A stretch of DNA of 64,000 bases from UBA10649 sp963700745. GTDB taxonomy: Bacteria; Actinomycetota; Actinomycetes; S36-B12. Below are positions 8,923 to 19,501 of the stretch, in pieces. The notes beneath the pieces are model-generated. The model was not told the origin of the DNA. It searched no databases and was given only the letters and a program-made list of their open reading frames with translations. Position 1 is the first letter of the stretch; every line of letters begins with the position of its first letter. Position numbers and translations under genes: made by a program. The stretch covers positions 248,001-312,000 of the forward strand of contig CAVOYT010000012.1 in the NCBI GenBank assembly GCA_963700745.1, written 5' to 3'.

Positions 8923-11900
8923 CAGCCCGCACCCCCCGCGCTGACCGGCCCGGACGACGTCACGTCGGCGAGGTCGGTACCGCCGAGATCCGGCTCATCG
9001 AGATCCACGTCATCAAGATCAGGATCAGGGTCGACGCGGCGACGCTCGGGCAGCGCCAGCACGACGAGGACGAGCAGTGCGACGAGCTGCACCCACAACC
9101 AGCGCGTGCGCGGCGAGTCGTCGAACGCGACGACCACCTGGGGCGATCCTTCAGGGACGTCGAACGCCTGCGACCAGGCGAGCAGACCGGGGCCGGCCTG
9201 CGGCGTCAGGTCGGTCGATGCTCCGCCTACGTCCGTCGCCACCGCCCGCCACCCCGCATCGACGGCCGCGCCGGTGCCCAGGGTCCGCACGCCCGTGCCC
9301 TCGGGCAGGACCTGGTCGATGTAGGGGTCCGCCGTCAGGGTGCCCTGCGCCGCCACGCCGACCGGGACCTGCCGGTCCTCGGTGACTAGCCGAGCCCGCG
9401 AGGTGACCCCGCCGACCCGCCAGAGCACCTCGCCCTTGGAACTGGAGAGCCGTCGCAGTCCCGGCTCTCCGTCGAGGGTGGGGATCAGCTCCCGCGACGA
9501 GCCCGGGGCGAGCACGACGTAGCGGATGCCGTAGCCGGCCAGCGCCTCGATCTCGTCGCCACCCCGCCCGGATGTCATCGCGGCGACGTACGGATCCAGT
9601 GCCTCCCAGGCCGATGCGGGAGGTCCGGTCTCGGCGTCGCCGAGAGCCGGCCCGGCGCCGTTGAGCAGGCTGTACTTCACCCGCCCGGCCCGGTCGTCTG
9701 CGAGCAGGAGGGTCCGCGGCGCCTGGGCTCCCTCGGCGTCGGCGGCCACGAAGGCCGGCACGGACGAGGCCGGCGCCTTCCGCACGACCGAGTCCAGGCC
9801 GATCGCGAACAAGGCGGCCGAGAGCACCGGAGCGAGCAGGGCCAGGGCCGCGACGCCGAGGGCCAGCGGCTGGCCGAGGGTGAAGCTGGACCCGATGAAC
9901 CGGGTGCGAAGCCCGTCGGCGGCCACGGCCGCCATCGCGATCAGGGCCACGCCGAGCAGCAGGGTGGCCTGTCCGGGCCACGGCCGGATGGCGATCGTGG
10001 CGCCCGGCGGGGTGACCAGCACGACCGACTGGAGCAGGCCCATCGCCAGGGCCAGGCCACCGAGGATGGCCAGGGGCACCGGTCGTGTGCCACCGATCGG
10101 TCCGCAGGAGCGCGACCAGTCCGGCGGCCAGGAACCCGATCGTGATCCAGATCGGGGTCATGCCCGGGCCCCCCGGATGCAGCAGGAGGACGTCGACCGG
10201 GATGCAGGCTCCGGGTCGGTGATGCCGGTGCCGTTCAGCCCCGGCTCGAGGAGCAGCAGCGTGGGCTGGCTCAGCACGTAGAGCGACCACGGGAGCAGCA
10301 GCACGAGCGGGGCCAGCAGCGCCAGGGCCAGGCGGCCGGCCACCCGCCGAGCGCCGGCGGCCCGAGTCACGGCGCTGGTACACGCGTACGCCGCACCGGC
10401 GACCAGCAGGACCAGCCACAGCGCGGGCGCGACCGACAGGACGATCGCCACGAGGATCGCGGTTCCGGCCGAGCGCCGCAGCGTGCCGTTGGGCCCGGAG
10501 ATCCGGACGAGGGAGCGCAGGGTGAAGGGCAGGACGATGGCCGACCATCGTGGTCCCGATGCGGCCGGACGCGACGGCGCCCGTCATCGCCGGAAGGAGC
10601 GCGTAGGCAACGGCGGCCCACACCCGGATGACCTTGCCGGGGACGAGGCCCCGCAGCGCGATGTAGGCGCTCCAGCCGGCGACCGGGATGCCGAGGAGGA
10701 GGACGAACGTGACGGCCACCGGGGCCTTGCCGAGCAGCACGAAGGCCAGCGCGGCCAATGGCAGGAGGTACGGGGGCGCCGGCGTCGTCGACCCGGGACC
10801 GACGTCGTGCCAGGCCTGCCGGTACGTCTCCCACAGGTCGCCCACGCCGGGCGGCGGCGGCAGCAGCGCACCGCCCTGCAGCACCCCGTCGGGCAGCCAC
10901 AGCCCGCGGGTGCCGATCACGGCGACCAGGACGAGCAGGGCACCCATGAACACGCTCGGGGCCGTCGACGATCCGGCGCAGCAGGCCGCTGCTGCCGTCA
11001 TCCAGGAAGTCGGCGTCATCCCCGACGGGGCCGCTGTCGAGGGCGCTGACGGACGCGGACGGCGCCGATGCCGCGCTGGTGCGTGACCACGCCGGTGACG
11101 GCCTCGAGGACGGTGCGGATCTGGGCACCGCGCGGTGGGTCGCAGGTGCCGCACGACGCTCGCCGGCTCGGTCGACGTCCGGGCGACGAGCTCGCGTGAC
11201 GCGCGCACCTTCGACGGGTGCAGGGCCAGTGCCAGGACCGCGCCGACCTCGTCGCGCGCGGCGGCGACGTCCTTGCCCAGCAGGTACATGCCGGCGCGCA
11301 GCAGGCTGCCGAGCAGCAGGCGCAGGGCGACGAACGGGCCGCGAGATCCCGGCGGCGTGGGCGAGCAGCACGTGGACCGACGCCTCGCGGTCGGCGCGGT
11401 GCGGACGCGGGGCGATGTCGTCCGCCCGGCGGCCGTGGGCCGAGGCCTCCCGGTGGTGGATGACCGCGTCGGTGGCGACGATGACCCGCTCGCCCATCCG
11501 GTGGGCCCGCCAGCAGAAGTCGAGGTCGTCGCGGAACAGCGGCAGGGTGGGGTCGAAGCCCTGCAGGGCCTCCCACACGTCGCGCCGCACGAGCATGCCG
11601 GCCGAGCTGACCGCCAGCACGTCGCGGACGCCGTCGTGCTGGCCCTGGTCGTGCTCGCGACGCTCCAGCCCGGTGATCCGGCGGCCGGAGCCGTTGATGG
11701 TGACGCCCGCCTCGAGCAGCAGGCGACGATCGTGCCAGCCGAGCACCTTGGGGCCGAGGATGGCCGCGCTCGGGTTGTCGTCGGCCGTGTCCAGCAGCGC
11801 CGCGAGGCATCGCGTGTTCGGGGCACTGTCGTCATGCAGCAGCCACACCCAGGACACGACGTCCGGCGAGAACGGCTCCCGCGTGCGCGGATCGAGTCGC

Positions 11901-12332
11901 TCCAGGCCGGCCCGCACGGCCTCGCCGAAGCCGACACCGGCATCGAGCCGGATGGTGCGATCGGCCCCGAACGAGCCGGCAAGCAGGTCGGCGCTGCCGT
12001 CCACGGAGCCGGTGTCGACGCCCACCGCCGTTCTCCGGGGGCCGAGTCTGGGCGGCCAGCGTGGTCAGGACGGCCGGGAGCCACACGTCGCCGTCATGAC
12101 TGACGACGACGGCCGTGACGTGATGCTGACGACGGGCAAGCGCTGGGGGCTCGTCCTCCATCGCAAGGTAGTCCTCGACGCTGAACCACTCCGTGGTCCG
12201 GGACTCCTGGTCGGCAGGTGCGCCGTCGGCCTCGTCGGGCCCGACGTTCGCCGACGGCAGGGGCTGCTCGTCGAACAGTTCTGCGAGGTCGTCGAAGGGG
12301 TCATCGCCCCGTCGTGCCTCGTCGTCCATCAC
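8922..12332 (-). CDS. Large polytopic membrane glycosyltransferase, GT2 N-terminal domain
   Basis: About 1135 residues after joining roughly seven frameshifts (near 12020, 11345, 11140, 11060, 10960, 10535 and 10100). An acidic N-terminus of about 75 residues is followed by a GT-A fold GT2 domain: TAVVVSHDGDVW, WVWLLHDDSAP (the DxD-like motif) and FRDDLDFCWR (acceptor/ED motif). The rest is a long membrane region with many hydrophobic helices such as LLVLVAVIGTRGLW and LWLVLLVAGAAYA, ending with an extracytoplasmic part and a final helix LVALLVLVVLALP. It probably moves lipid-linked sugars into wall glycans at the cytoplasmic membrane. The DUF5719 gene is coupled downstream. The GTG start is set by the TACAGT box 6 nt before it. 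Confidence 0.7.
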
Positions 12333-12338
12333 CGGATC

Positions 12339-12344
12339 ACTGTA
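12339..12344 (-). promoter_or_regulatory. Probable -10 box of the GT2/DUF5719 operon (leaderless)
   Basis: TACAGT on the minus strand, then 6 nt, then GTG-ATG. This favours the GTG at 12332 over the ATG one codon later. Confidence 0.5.
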
Positions 12345-12375
12345 CGGGCTGCCTCATCGCTCACTGGTGACCCGC

Positions 12376-12389
12376 GCCGCGTGCGCGGC
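12376..12389. terminator. GC-rich hairpin after whiB
   Basis: Perfect 6-bp inverted repeat GCCGCG/CGCGGC with a 2-nt centre, about 20 nt past the whiB stop and before the next same-strand gene. There is no U-tract, so it would be an actinobacterial-type terminator at best. Confidence 0.35.
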
Positions 12390-12409
12390 ACGTGCCGGGC
12401 GCGCACGCG

Positions 12410-12667
12410 TCAGACGGCGCGCTTCTTCAGGCGTCGCCGCTCTCGCTCGGACAGGCCGCCCCAGATCCCGAAGCGCTCGTCGGACTGGAGGGCGTACTCC
12501 AGGCATTCGATCCGGACCTCGCACGACAGGCACACCTTCTTCGCCTCGCGAGTGCTGCCACCCTTCTCGGGGAAGAACGCCTCAGGGTCGGTCTGCGCGC
12601 ACAGGGCGCGCTCCTGCCATGCCAACTCCTCGACGTCAGACAGGGGCACAAGCACCATGTCAGTCAC
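12410..12667 (-). CDS. whiB: WhiB-family iron-sulfur transcriptional regulator (WhiB2/WhmD type)
   Basis: An 85-residue intact protein with the four cluster-binding cysteines (RALCAQT; then CLSCEVRIEC), the G(I/V)WGG turn (FGIWGGLSERE) and the basic C-terminal RRRLKKR helix that contacts DNA. WhiB proteins bind a 4Fe-4S cluster and the primary sigma factor. The WhiB2/WhmD branch controls septation and cell division in mycobacteria and streptomycetes, and the location close to cofD-fbiB matches whiB2 in Mycobacterium. The start is a GTG at 12667 with GAGGAGG about 8 nt upstream. Unlike most genes here it therefore has a leader and a normal ribosome binding site. Confidence 0.9.
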   Translation of the reverse strand: MTDMVLVPLSDVEELAWQERALCAQTDPEAFFPEKGGSTREAKKVCLSCEVRIECLEYALQSDERFGIWGGLSERERRRLKKRAV

Positions 12668-12827
12668 GCGGAGAACCTCCTCGACCCAGTGCGACGGGCG
12701 TCGCCGTTGGACGTATTACAGGGGTGTCATTTACCGAAGTCAAGCCGAAAGCGGACATTCGCGACATATTTCCTGCAATTGGCGGCGTGTCGCCCCCGCG
12801 AGGAGCACTTCGCGTGTGCGTGGCCGC
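12668..12827. promoter_or_regulatory. Upstream region of whiB
   Basis: About 160 nt between whiB and the upstream hydrolase gene. It is clearly less GC-rich than its surroundings between 12715 and 12785 (ATTTACCGAAGTC, GACATATTTCCTGCAATTGG), as expected for a regulated promoter. No -35/-10 pair is clear enough to place. Confidence 0.4.
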
Positions 12828-14233
<1,406 letters not shown>

Positions 14234-14322
14234 GGCGACATTCTGCGACAACGGGCCGGCGATCCGGCGGTAGCCCCGATCGTGGGCGTGGGAGCGCCCA
14301 GGGGGTCTGACAGGATGTTGCG

Positions 14323-15336
14323 ATGCGCATCACGGTCCTGGCGGGCGGCATCGGCGGCGCCCGGTTCCTGCGGGGACTCCTGCACCATCTGGACCAGGCT
14401 CACCCGGGCTCCGACGTGACGGTCATCGGCAACACCGGCGACGACATCTGGGTGCATGGACTGCGGGTCTGCCCGGACCTCGACACCGTGATGTACACCC
14501 TCGGCGGTGGCATCAGCGAGGAGCGGGGCTGGGGACGAGAGGGCGAGACATTCACCGTCAAGGACGAGCTGGCGTCGTACGGCGTCGAGCCCACCTGGTT
14601 CGGGCTCGGCGACAAGGACATCGCCACCCACCTCGTCAGGACGCAGTCGCTGGCCTCGGGCTACACCCTCACCGAGGTGACGAGCGCACTGTGCGAGCAC
14701 TGGCGGCCGGGGGTGCGGCTGCTGCCGATGTCGGACGATCGCGCCGAGACCCACGTGATCGTGGATGACCCATCGGGGGCCACCGCGCCGGACGGATCCC
14801 CGCTGCGCACGGCCATCCACTTCCAGGAGTGGTGGATCCGCCATCGCGCCGCCCTGCCGGCGCACGGCTTCGTCCTGGTCGGCATCGACACCGCCACGCC
14901 CGGACCCGACGTCGTCGACGCGATCATGTCCGCCGATCTCGTCCTGTTCCCACCGAGCAATCCGGTCGTCTCGATCGGCACCATCCTCCAGGTGCCCGGA
15001 ATCGCTGACGCGGTTCGCACCACGCCCGCGCCCGTCGTCGGGGTCTCCCCCATCGTCGGCGGCGCTCCCGTGCGCGGCATGGCCGACGCCTGCTTGAGCG
15101 CGATCGGGGTCGAGACCTCGGCCGAGGCGGTTGCCGCGCACTACGGGGCACGACGACAAGGCGGTCTCCTGGACGCGTGGATCATCGACTCGACCGACGC
15201 CGCCAGTGCGCCTGCCGTCACGGCGCTGGGGATCGACTGCGTCGTGCGGCCGACCATGATGACCGACGTCGATGCCACCGCAGCGATCGCCGAAGCCTGC
15301 CTCGGCGCGGCGGGATCGGTGCCCGCATCGCGATGA
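14323..15336 (+). CDS. cofD: 2-phospho-L-lactate transferase (F420 biosynthesis)
   Basis: A 337-residue intact protein, also called FbiA. It joins the activated phosphoenolpyruvyl (or phospholactyl) guanosine diphosphate to the deazaflavin FO, giving dehydro-F420-0 or F420-0. The family signatures are the N-terminal ITVLAGGIGGARFLRGL, NTGDDIWVHGLRVCPDLDT, the metal/substrate loop FPPSNPVVSIGTIL and the late SPIVGGAPVRGMA. The ATG of fbiB overlaps its stop (ATGA), so the two F420 steps are coupled. CAGGAT lies 6 nt before the ATG and could be a weak -10 box for a leaderless message. Confidence 0.92.
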   Translation: MRITVLAGGIGGARFLRGLLHHLDQAHPGSDVTVIGNTGDDIWVHGLRVCPDLDTVMYTLGGGISEERGWGREGETFTVKDELASYGVEPTWFGLGDKDIATHLVRTQSLASGYTLTEVTSALCEHWRPGVRLLPMSDDRAETHVIVDDPSGATAPDGSPLRTAIHFQEWWIRHRAALPAHGFVLVGIDTATPGPDVVDAIMSADLVLFPPSNPVVSIGTILQVPGIADAVRTTPAPVVGVSPIVGGAPVRGMADACLSAIGVETSAEAVAAHYGARRQGGLLDAWIIDSTDAASAPAVTALGIDCVVRPTMMTDVDATAAIAEACLGAAGSVPASR

Positions 15337-16695
15337 CGGACGTGGGCCTGCAGATCGTCGCCGTCGACGGCATCGGCCGCATCGACGCCGGAGACGACCT
15401 GCCGGCGCTGATCCTGGCGCGACTGCCCACGCCTTCACTGGCCCGACGGGTCCACGGGCTTGCAGGACGGCGACGTCGTCGTCGTCACCAGCAAGGTGGT
15501 GTCGAAGGCCGAGGGCCGAGTGGTCGTCGCTGACTCTCGCGACGACGTGATCGCCTCCGAGTCTGTTCGCGTCGTCGCCACGCGGACGCACGCCGCGCGG
15601 CGAGACGCGCATCGTGCAGACCAGGCACGGGCTGGTCATGGCCGCGGCCGGCGTCGACGCGAGCAACGTCGACCCGGGGCATGGTCGTCCTCCTTCCGGT
15701 CGATCCCGACGCGTCCGCGCGCGGCATCCGATCGGCGATCAGCACGGCCACCGGAGTCCGCATCGCCGTGATCGTGACGGACACGATGGGCCGACCGTGG
15801 CGGCTGGGCGTGACGGATGCGGCCATCGGGGCCGCCGGCCTGGTGGCCCTCGACGACCACACCGGCCGCGTGGACCCGTTCGGCCGGACCCTGGAGATGA
15901 CCGTCATCGCCGTCGCCGACGAGGTGGCGGCGGCCACCGATCTGGTCAAGGGCAAGGTGCGGGGAGCCCCGGTGGCCGTGGTGCGCGGCCTGGGCTCGCT
16001 ACGTCGTGAGCGAGGACGGCCCGGGGGCTGCAGACCTCATCCGGCCACTCGATGAGGACCTGTTCACGCTCGGCACCGCCGAGGCGACCGCGCTCGGGCG
16101 GCGTACCGCGCCGTTCGCCCGTCGCACCGTCCGCGCGTTCACCGACGAGCCGGTCCCCGACGACGTGATCGCCGCGGCGGTGGCGGCAGCGGTCAGCGCC
16201 CCGGCCCCGCATCACACCGAGCCGTGGCGGTTCATCTCGCTGCGGCCCGGCCCCGAGCGCACGCGGCTGCTCGACGCGATGCGGGCGCGCTGGGTCGAGG
16301 ACCTCACCGGAGTGGACGACTTCGACGAGGCATCGGTCGAGCGGCGCGTGCGTCGCGGCGACGTCCTGCGGGATGCCCCGCTCATCGTGCTGCCGTTCCT
16401 CGACCTCGCCGGCGCCGCCCACGACTACCCGGACGAACGCCGACGGGCGTTCGAGCGCGACCTGTTCATGGTGGCCGGCGGCGCGGCGGTGCAGAACCTC
16501 ATGGTGGCCCTCGCCGCGGACGGCTGGGGATCGGCGTGGATCTCGTCGACGGTGTTCTGCCCCGAGACGGTCCGGGCCACCCTCGACCTGCCCGAGTCGT
16601 GGCAGCCGCTCGGCGGCGTGGCCGTCGGTCGGCCGGCGGCGACTCCGCCCGAGCGCGCCCGGCGCGACGCGACCGGTTTCCTGGACGCGCGCTAG
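15333..16695 (+). CDS. fbiB: Coenzyme F420:L-glutamate ligase with C-terminal nitroreductase domain (frameshifted)
   Basis: Adds the gamma-linked glutamates to F420-0. In FbiB the C-terminal flavin domain also reduces dehydro-F420-0. The N-terminal ligase (CofE-like) shows LQIVAVDGIGRIDAGDDL, GDVVVVTSKVVSKAEGR and VIVTDTMGRPWRLG. The nitroreductase-like half begins at RRTVRAFTDEPV and contains HHTEPWRFI and GGAAVQNLMVAL. Breaks near 15455, 15598, 15678 and 16000 must be joined; the result of about 453 residues is the normal FbiB length. The tail ends 27 nt before the convergent stop of the DNA glycosylase gene. No clear hairpin lies between them. Confidence 0.88.
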
Positions 16696-16721
16696 CGCAC
16701 ACGTCGATCCGGGCGGCTCGG

Positions 16722-17666
16722 TCAGATGCGGCGGTAGTCGGCGATCGTCATCCGCGGGCCACGGGCCGGGCGTGCGACGCCGGACAGCTCCACGATCCGC
16801 TGCACGCGGTAGCGGTGTCCGGCGAACGGCGCCAGCAGCTCCGCCATCTGCTCGTCGGTGCCGTCCATCGCGCCCGTGAAGGCGTACACGACGTGGTGCG
16901 CCAGATGAAAGTCGTGGAAGGACACCGCGTCCGGGTCACCCAGCGCCCGCTGTGACACCTCGGCCACCGTCCACGGGCCGATACCGGTGATCGACCCCAG
17001 CCGCCTCCGGGCATCCGGCAGTGGCAGTGCAGCGCACTGCTCGAGGCGACCGGCCACCGCCGCGGCGCGCATGATGGTCGCCGACCGATGGGGCCCCACT
17101 CCCCAGCGATGCCACTGCCATGACGGCACGCGACGGATCCCCTGGGCGTCGGGCATCGCGAACATCCCGGCCGGCACCGGACCGGGGGCCGGCTCCCCGC
17201 GCTGGGACAGCAGCGACCCCCAGGACCGACGCGACTGGAGGCCGGACACCTTCTGCTCGAGGACCGCGATGACCAGTGCCTCCAGGACGAGTCCGCTGCT
17301 GGGTGTTCGCCAGCGATCGGCGAGCCGGCGCCAGGTCGGCGCGAGCGCGGGCGGCAGCGACTCGGCCGGGAAGCCACCCGGATCATCGTCGAACCCGAGC
17401 AGGCGAGGAACCGACGAGACCAGCCAACCGGCACCGGGTCCCCAGGCCTGCGCGCGGACGTGCGCCGCCGACGCGGTCAGGTGCAGGCTCCCGACACCCT
17501 CCGGGGTGCGCGCCGCCCGCCAGACGCTGCCATCGCCTGCGAAGCGTTGCGCCGGGTCGGTCGAGCCGCGAGTGAAGCTGCCGAGAACGGCCGGCAGGTC
17601 GACCCGGTACGGCGCGGCCCAGTCGCCCTCGGCGTCAGGCGTCGCTGGAGAACCTGACACTGCCAT
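16722..17666 (-). CDS. DNA-3-methyladenine glycosylase II-like (HhH-GPD) base excision enzyme
   Basis: An intact protein of about 314 residues of the AlkA/HhH-GPD superfamily, which removes alkylated or oxidised bases from DNA. The helix-hairpin-helix is LGSITGIGPWTVAEVSQRA, followed by the catalytic Asp region DPDAVSFHDFHLAHHV. The upstream VLEQKVSG matches the EQQV/QQIS helix of the family. No iron-sulfur cysteines are present at the C-terminus, as in AlkA and unlike Nth/MutY. The suggested start at 17666 overlaps the end of manC by about 30 nt; a GTG at 17660 is equally possible. The overlap suggests cotranscription with manC. Confidence 0.8.
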   Translation of the reverse strand: MAVSGSPATPDAEGDWAAPYRVDLPAVLGSFTRGSTDPAQRFAGDGSVWRAARTPEGVGSLHLTASAAHVRAQAWGPGAGWLVSSVPRLLGFDDDPGGFPAESLPPALAPTWRRLADRWRTPSSGLVLEALVIAVLEQKVSGLQSRRSWGSLLSQRGEPAPGPVPAGMFAMPDAQGIRRVPSWQWHRWGVGPHRSATIMRAAAVAGRLEQCAALPLPDARRRLGSITGIGPWTVAEVSQRALGDPDAVSFHDFHLAHHVVYAFTGAMDGTDEQMAELLAPFAGHRYRVQRIVELSGVARPARGPRMTIADYRRI

Positions 17667-18712
17667 CGGCCAGCTCCACGCCCGGCCACACGCGCACGCC
17701 GTCCAGGAGTTCGTTGCCACGGCCGACGATCGCGCCGTCGCCGATGACCGCACCGCGCAGGACCGTCCCGGCCCCCACGACGGCCCCGACGCCGACGATG
17801 CTGTTGATCACGTGCGCACCCTCCGCGATCTCGGCGCCGTCGAAGACGACGGCCCCGTTGACGATCGCGCCGCCGCCGACGGCCGCGTCACGGCCGATCA
17901 CCGTGCCGCCGTGGACCTGGGCATCGGCGGCCACCTGGGCGCCGGGCAGGGCCAGGTAGTCCCCGGTCTGCGGCACCGCGGGCGACGGGGCCGCACCCAG
18001 GACCAGGTCGCAGGATCCCTGCACGAAGGACAGCGGGGTCCCGAGGTCGAGCCAGTAGCCGCTGTCGACCACCCCGGTCACCATCGCACCGGCGGAGAGC
18101 AGGCCGGGGAACGTCTCGCGCTCGACCGACACCGGCCGGCCGCTGGGGATGGAGTCGATGACGCCGCGGCGGAAGACGTAGCAGCCCGCGTTGATGTTGT
18201 TGGTGACGATCTCCTCATCGGTCGTCGGCTTCTCCAGGAAGGCGCTGACGCGGCCCTCATGATCGGTCGGCACGAGGCCGTAGGCGCGGGGGTCCTCGAC
18301 CGGCGTGAGGTACAAGGTCACCTCGCTGCTCGAGTCGCGGTGGTGCGCGATGAGTCCCGGCGATGTCGACGCCGCTCAGCACGTCACCGTTGAAGATCAG
18401 CACCGGCTCGTCGGAACCGCTCTCGAGGTACGGCAGCGCGTGGCGGATCGCCCCGCCGGTCCCCAGCGGCTCGTCCTCCGTCGCGATGACCACCTCGATG
18501 CCGAGGTCGTTGTCGTCGATGAACGCCCGGAACGTCTCGGCCCGGTACGACGTCGCGAGCACGATGCGCGTCACGCCCGCGTCCCGGGCTCGAGTGATCT
18601 GGTGCACCGTGAACGGAACACCCGCCACCGGCAGCATCGGCTTGGGGGTGTTGATGGTCAGCGGGCGCAGGCGGGTTCCCTGCCCTCCCACGAGGAGCAC
18701 GGCTTCGGTCAC
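17635..18712 (-). CDS. manC: Mannose-1-phosphate guanylyltransferase-like nucleotidyltransferase with hexapeptide C-terminus
   Basis: The N-terminal nucleotidyltransferase has LLVGGQGTRLRPLT (nucleotide loop), TPKPMLPVAGVP and the metal-binding FNGDVLSG. After one break near 18355 the second part shows AFLEKPTTDEE, INAGCYVFRRG and GYWLDLGTP, then left-handed beta-helix hexapeptides (VIGRDAAVGGGAIVNGAV and on). This architecture of about 358 residues matches the GDP-mannose pyrophosphorylase beside whiB2-fbiA in mycobacteria (Rv3264c). Glucose- or other NDP-sugar specificity cannot be excluded from sequence alone. The start is a GTG at 18712. It is divergent from the TIGR03089-like gene. Confidence 0.8.
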
Positions 18713-18750
18713 GCCGCAAGGGTGCCATACCGTCGCCGCGCCGACCTCGG

Positions 18751-18756
18751 TAGCGT
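18751..18756 (+). promoter_or_regulatory. Probable -10 box of the TIGR03089-like gene (leaderless)
   Basis: TAGCGT, 6 nt, then GTG at 18763. Confidence 0.5.
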
Positions 18757-18762
18757 GCGAGC

Positions 18763-19501
18763 GTGACGGACGTGTGGACCCTGCTGCAGCAGCGCCGACG
18801 TTCCGCTCCGGGGCTGCCGGTCGTGACGCATGTCGACGGCCTTGACGGGAGCCGCACCGAGTTGTCTGCCGTGTCGCTGGAGAACGCGGCCGCCAAGATC
18901 GCCAACGCCCTCCGCGACGAGTTCGACCTCGAGCCCGGCGCGGTGGTCGGCCTTCGCCTGCCCGTGCACTGGCAGCGGGCGGCGTGGTGCGCCGGTGCCT
19001 GGACCGCCGGCTGCGTCATTGACGTCGAAGCCGATGACGTCGACCTGCTCGTCGCCGGACCGCGCGAGGCGGCCTCGGCGCCCTTCGAGCGCTCGGGTCG
19101 CAGTCGTGTCCCTGCACCCGTTCGGCCTGCCCGTCGAGGGCGACCTGCCGCCCGGGGCCGAGGACGTGACGCTCGCGGTGCGCCAGCAGCCGGATGCCTA
19201 CCTGTACGAGCCTGGGTCGGCTGACGATCCGGCCCTGCGCGAGGCCGGGAGGACGCTCAGCCAGGACCAGGTGCTGGAGCGCGCGGGTCGCCTCGCCGAC
19301 GAGTGGGACCTGAGGCCCGGCGGGCGCCTGCTGGCCGACGACCACGCTCGGGACGGCTGGCTGGCGGCACTGGCGGTCCCGCTCGCCGTGGATGCCGCAG
19401 TGGTGCTGGCCACCAACGTGACTGACCTCGACCATCTCGTCGAGCAGGAGCACATCACTGCGCGCGCCGTCAGCGCAGGGCGACCGAGAACTCCGAGCTG
19501 A
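18763..19501 (+). CDS. TIGR03089-like small adenylation-domain relative
   Basis: About 245 residues after one break near 19095. It begins VTDVWTLLQQRRRSAPGLPV and resembles the N-terminal part of AMP-binding acyl-CoA synthetases (ELSAVSLENAAAKIANAL, GAVVGLRLPVHWQ), but it lacks the P-loop and the large C-terminal parts of a working enzyme. This is the pattern of TIGR03089, an actinobacterial family of unknown function next to LCP genes. The 3' end overlaps the convergent amidase gene by about 30 nt and may be shifted by another base error; the last 15 codons are the least certain. Confidence 0.6.

Noticed and set aside
9151..12084. Very long open frame (977 codons) on the minus strand
   Set aside because: Most of it is Arg/Pro/Ala-rich shadow of the glycosyltransferase gene; only short stretches are the true frame between indels.
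17635..17666. Internal promoter between manC and the DNA glycosylase gene
   Set aside because: The genes overlap and no TANNNT box has the right spacing; coupling is simpler.
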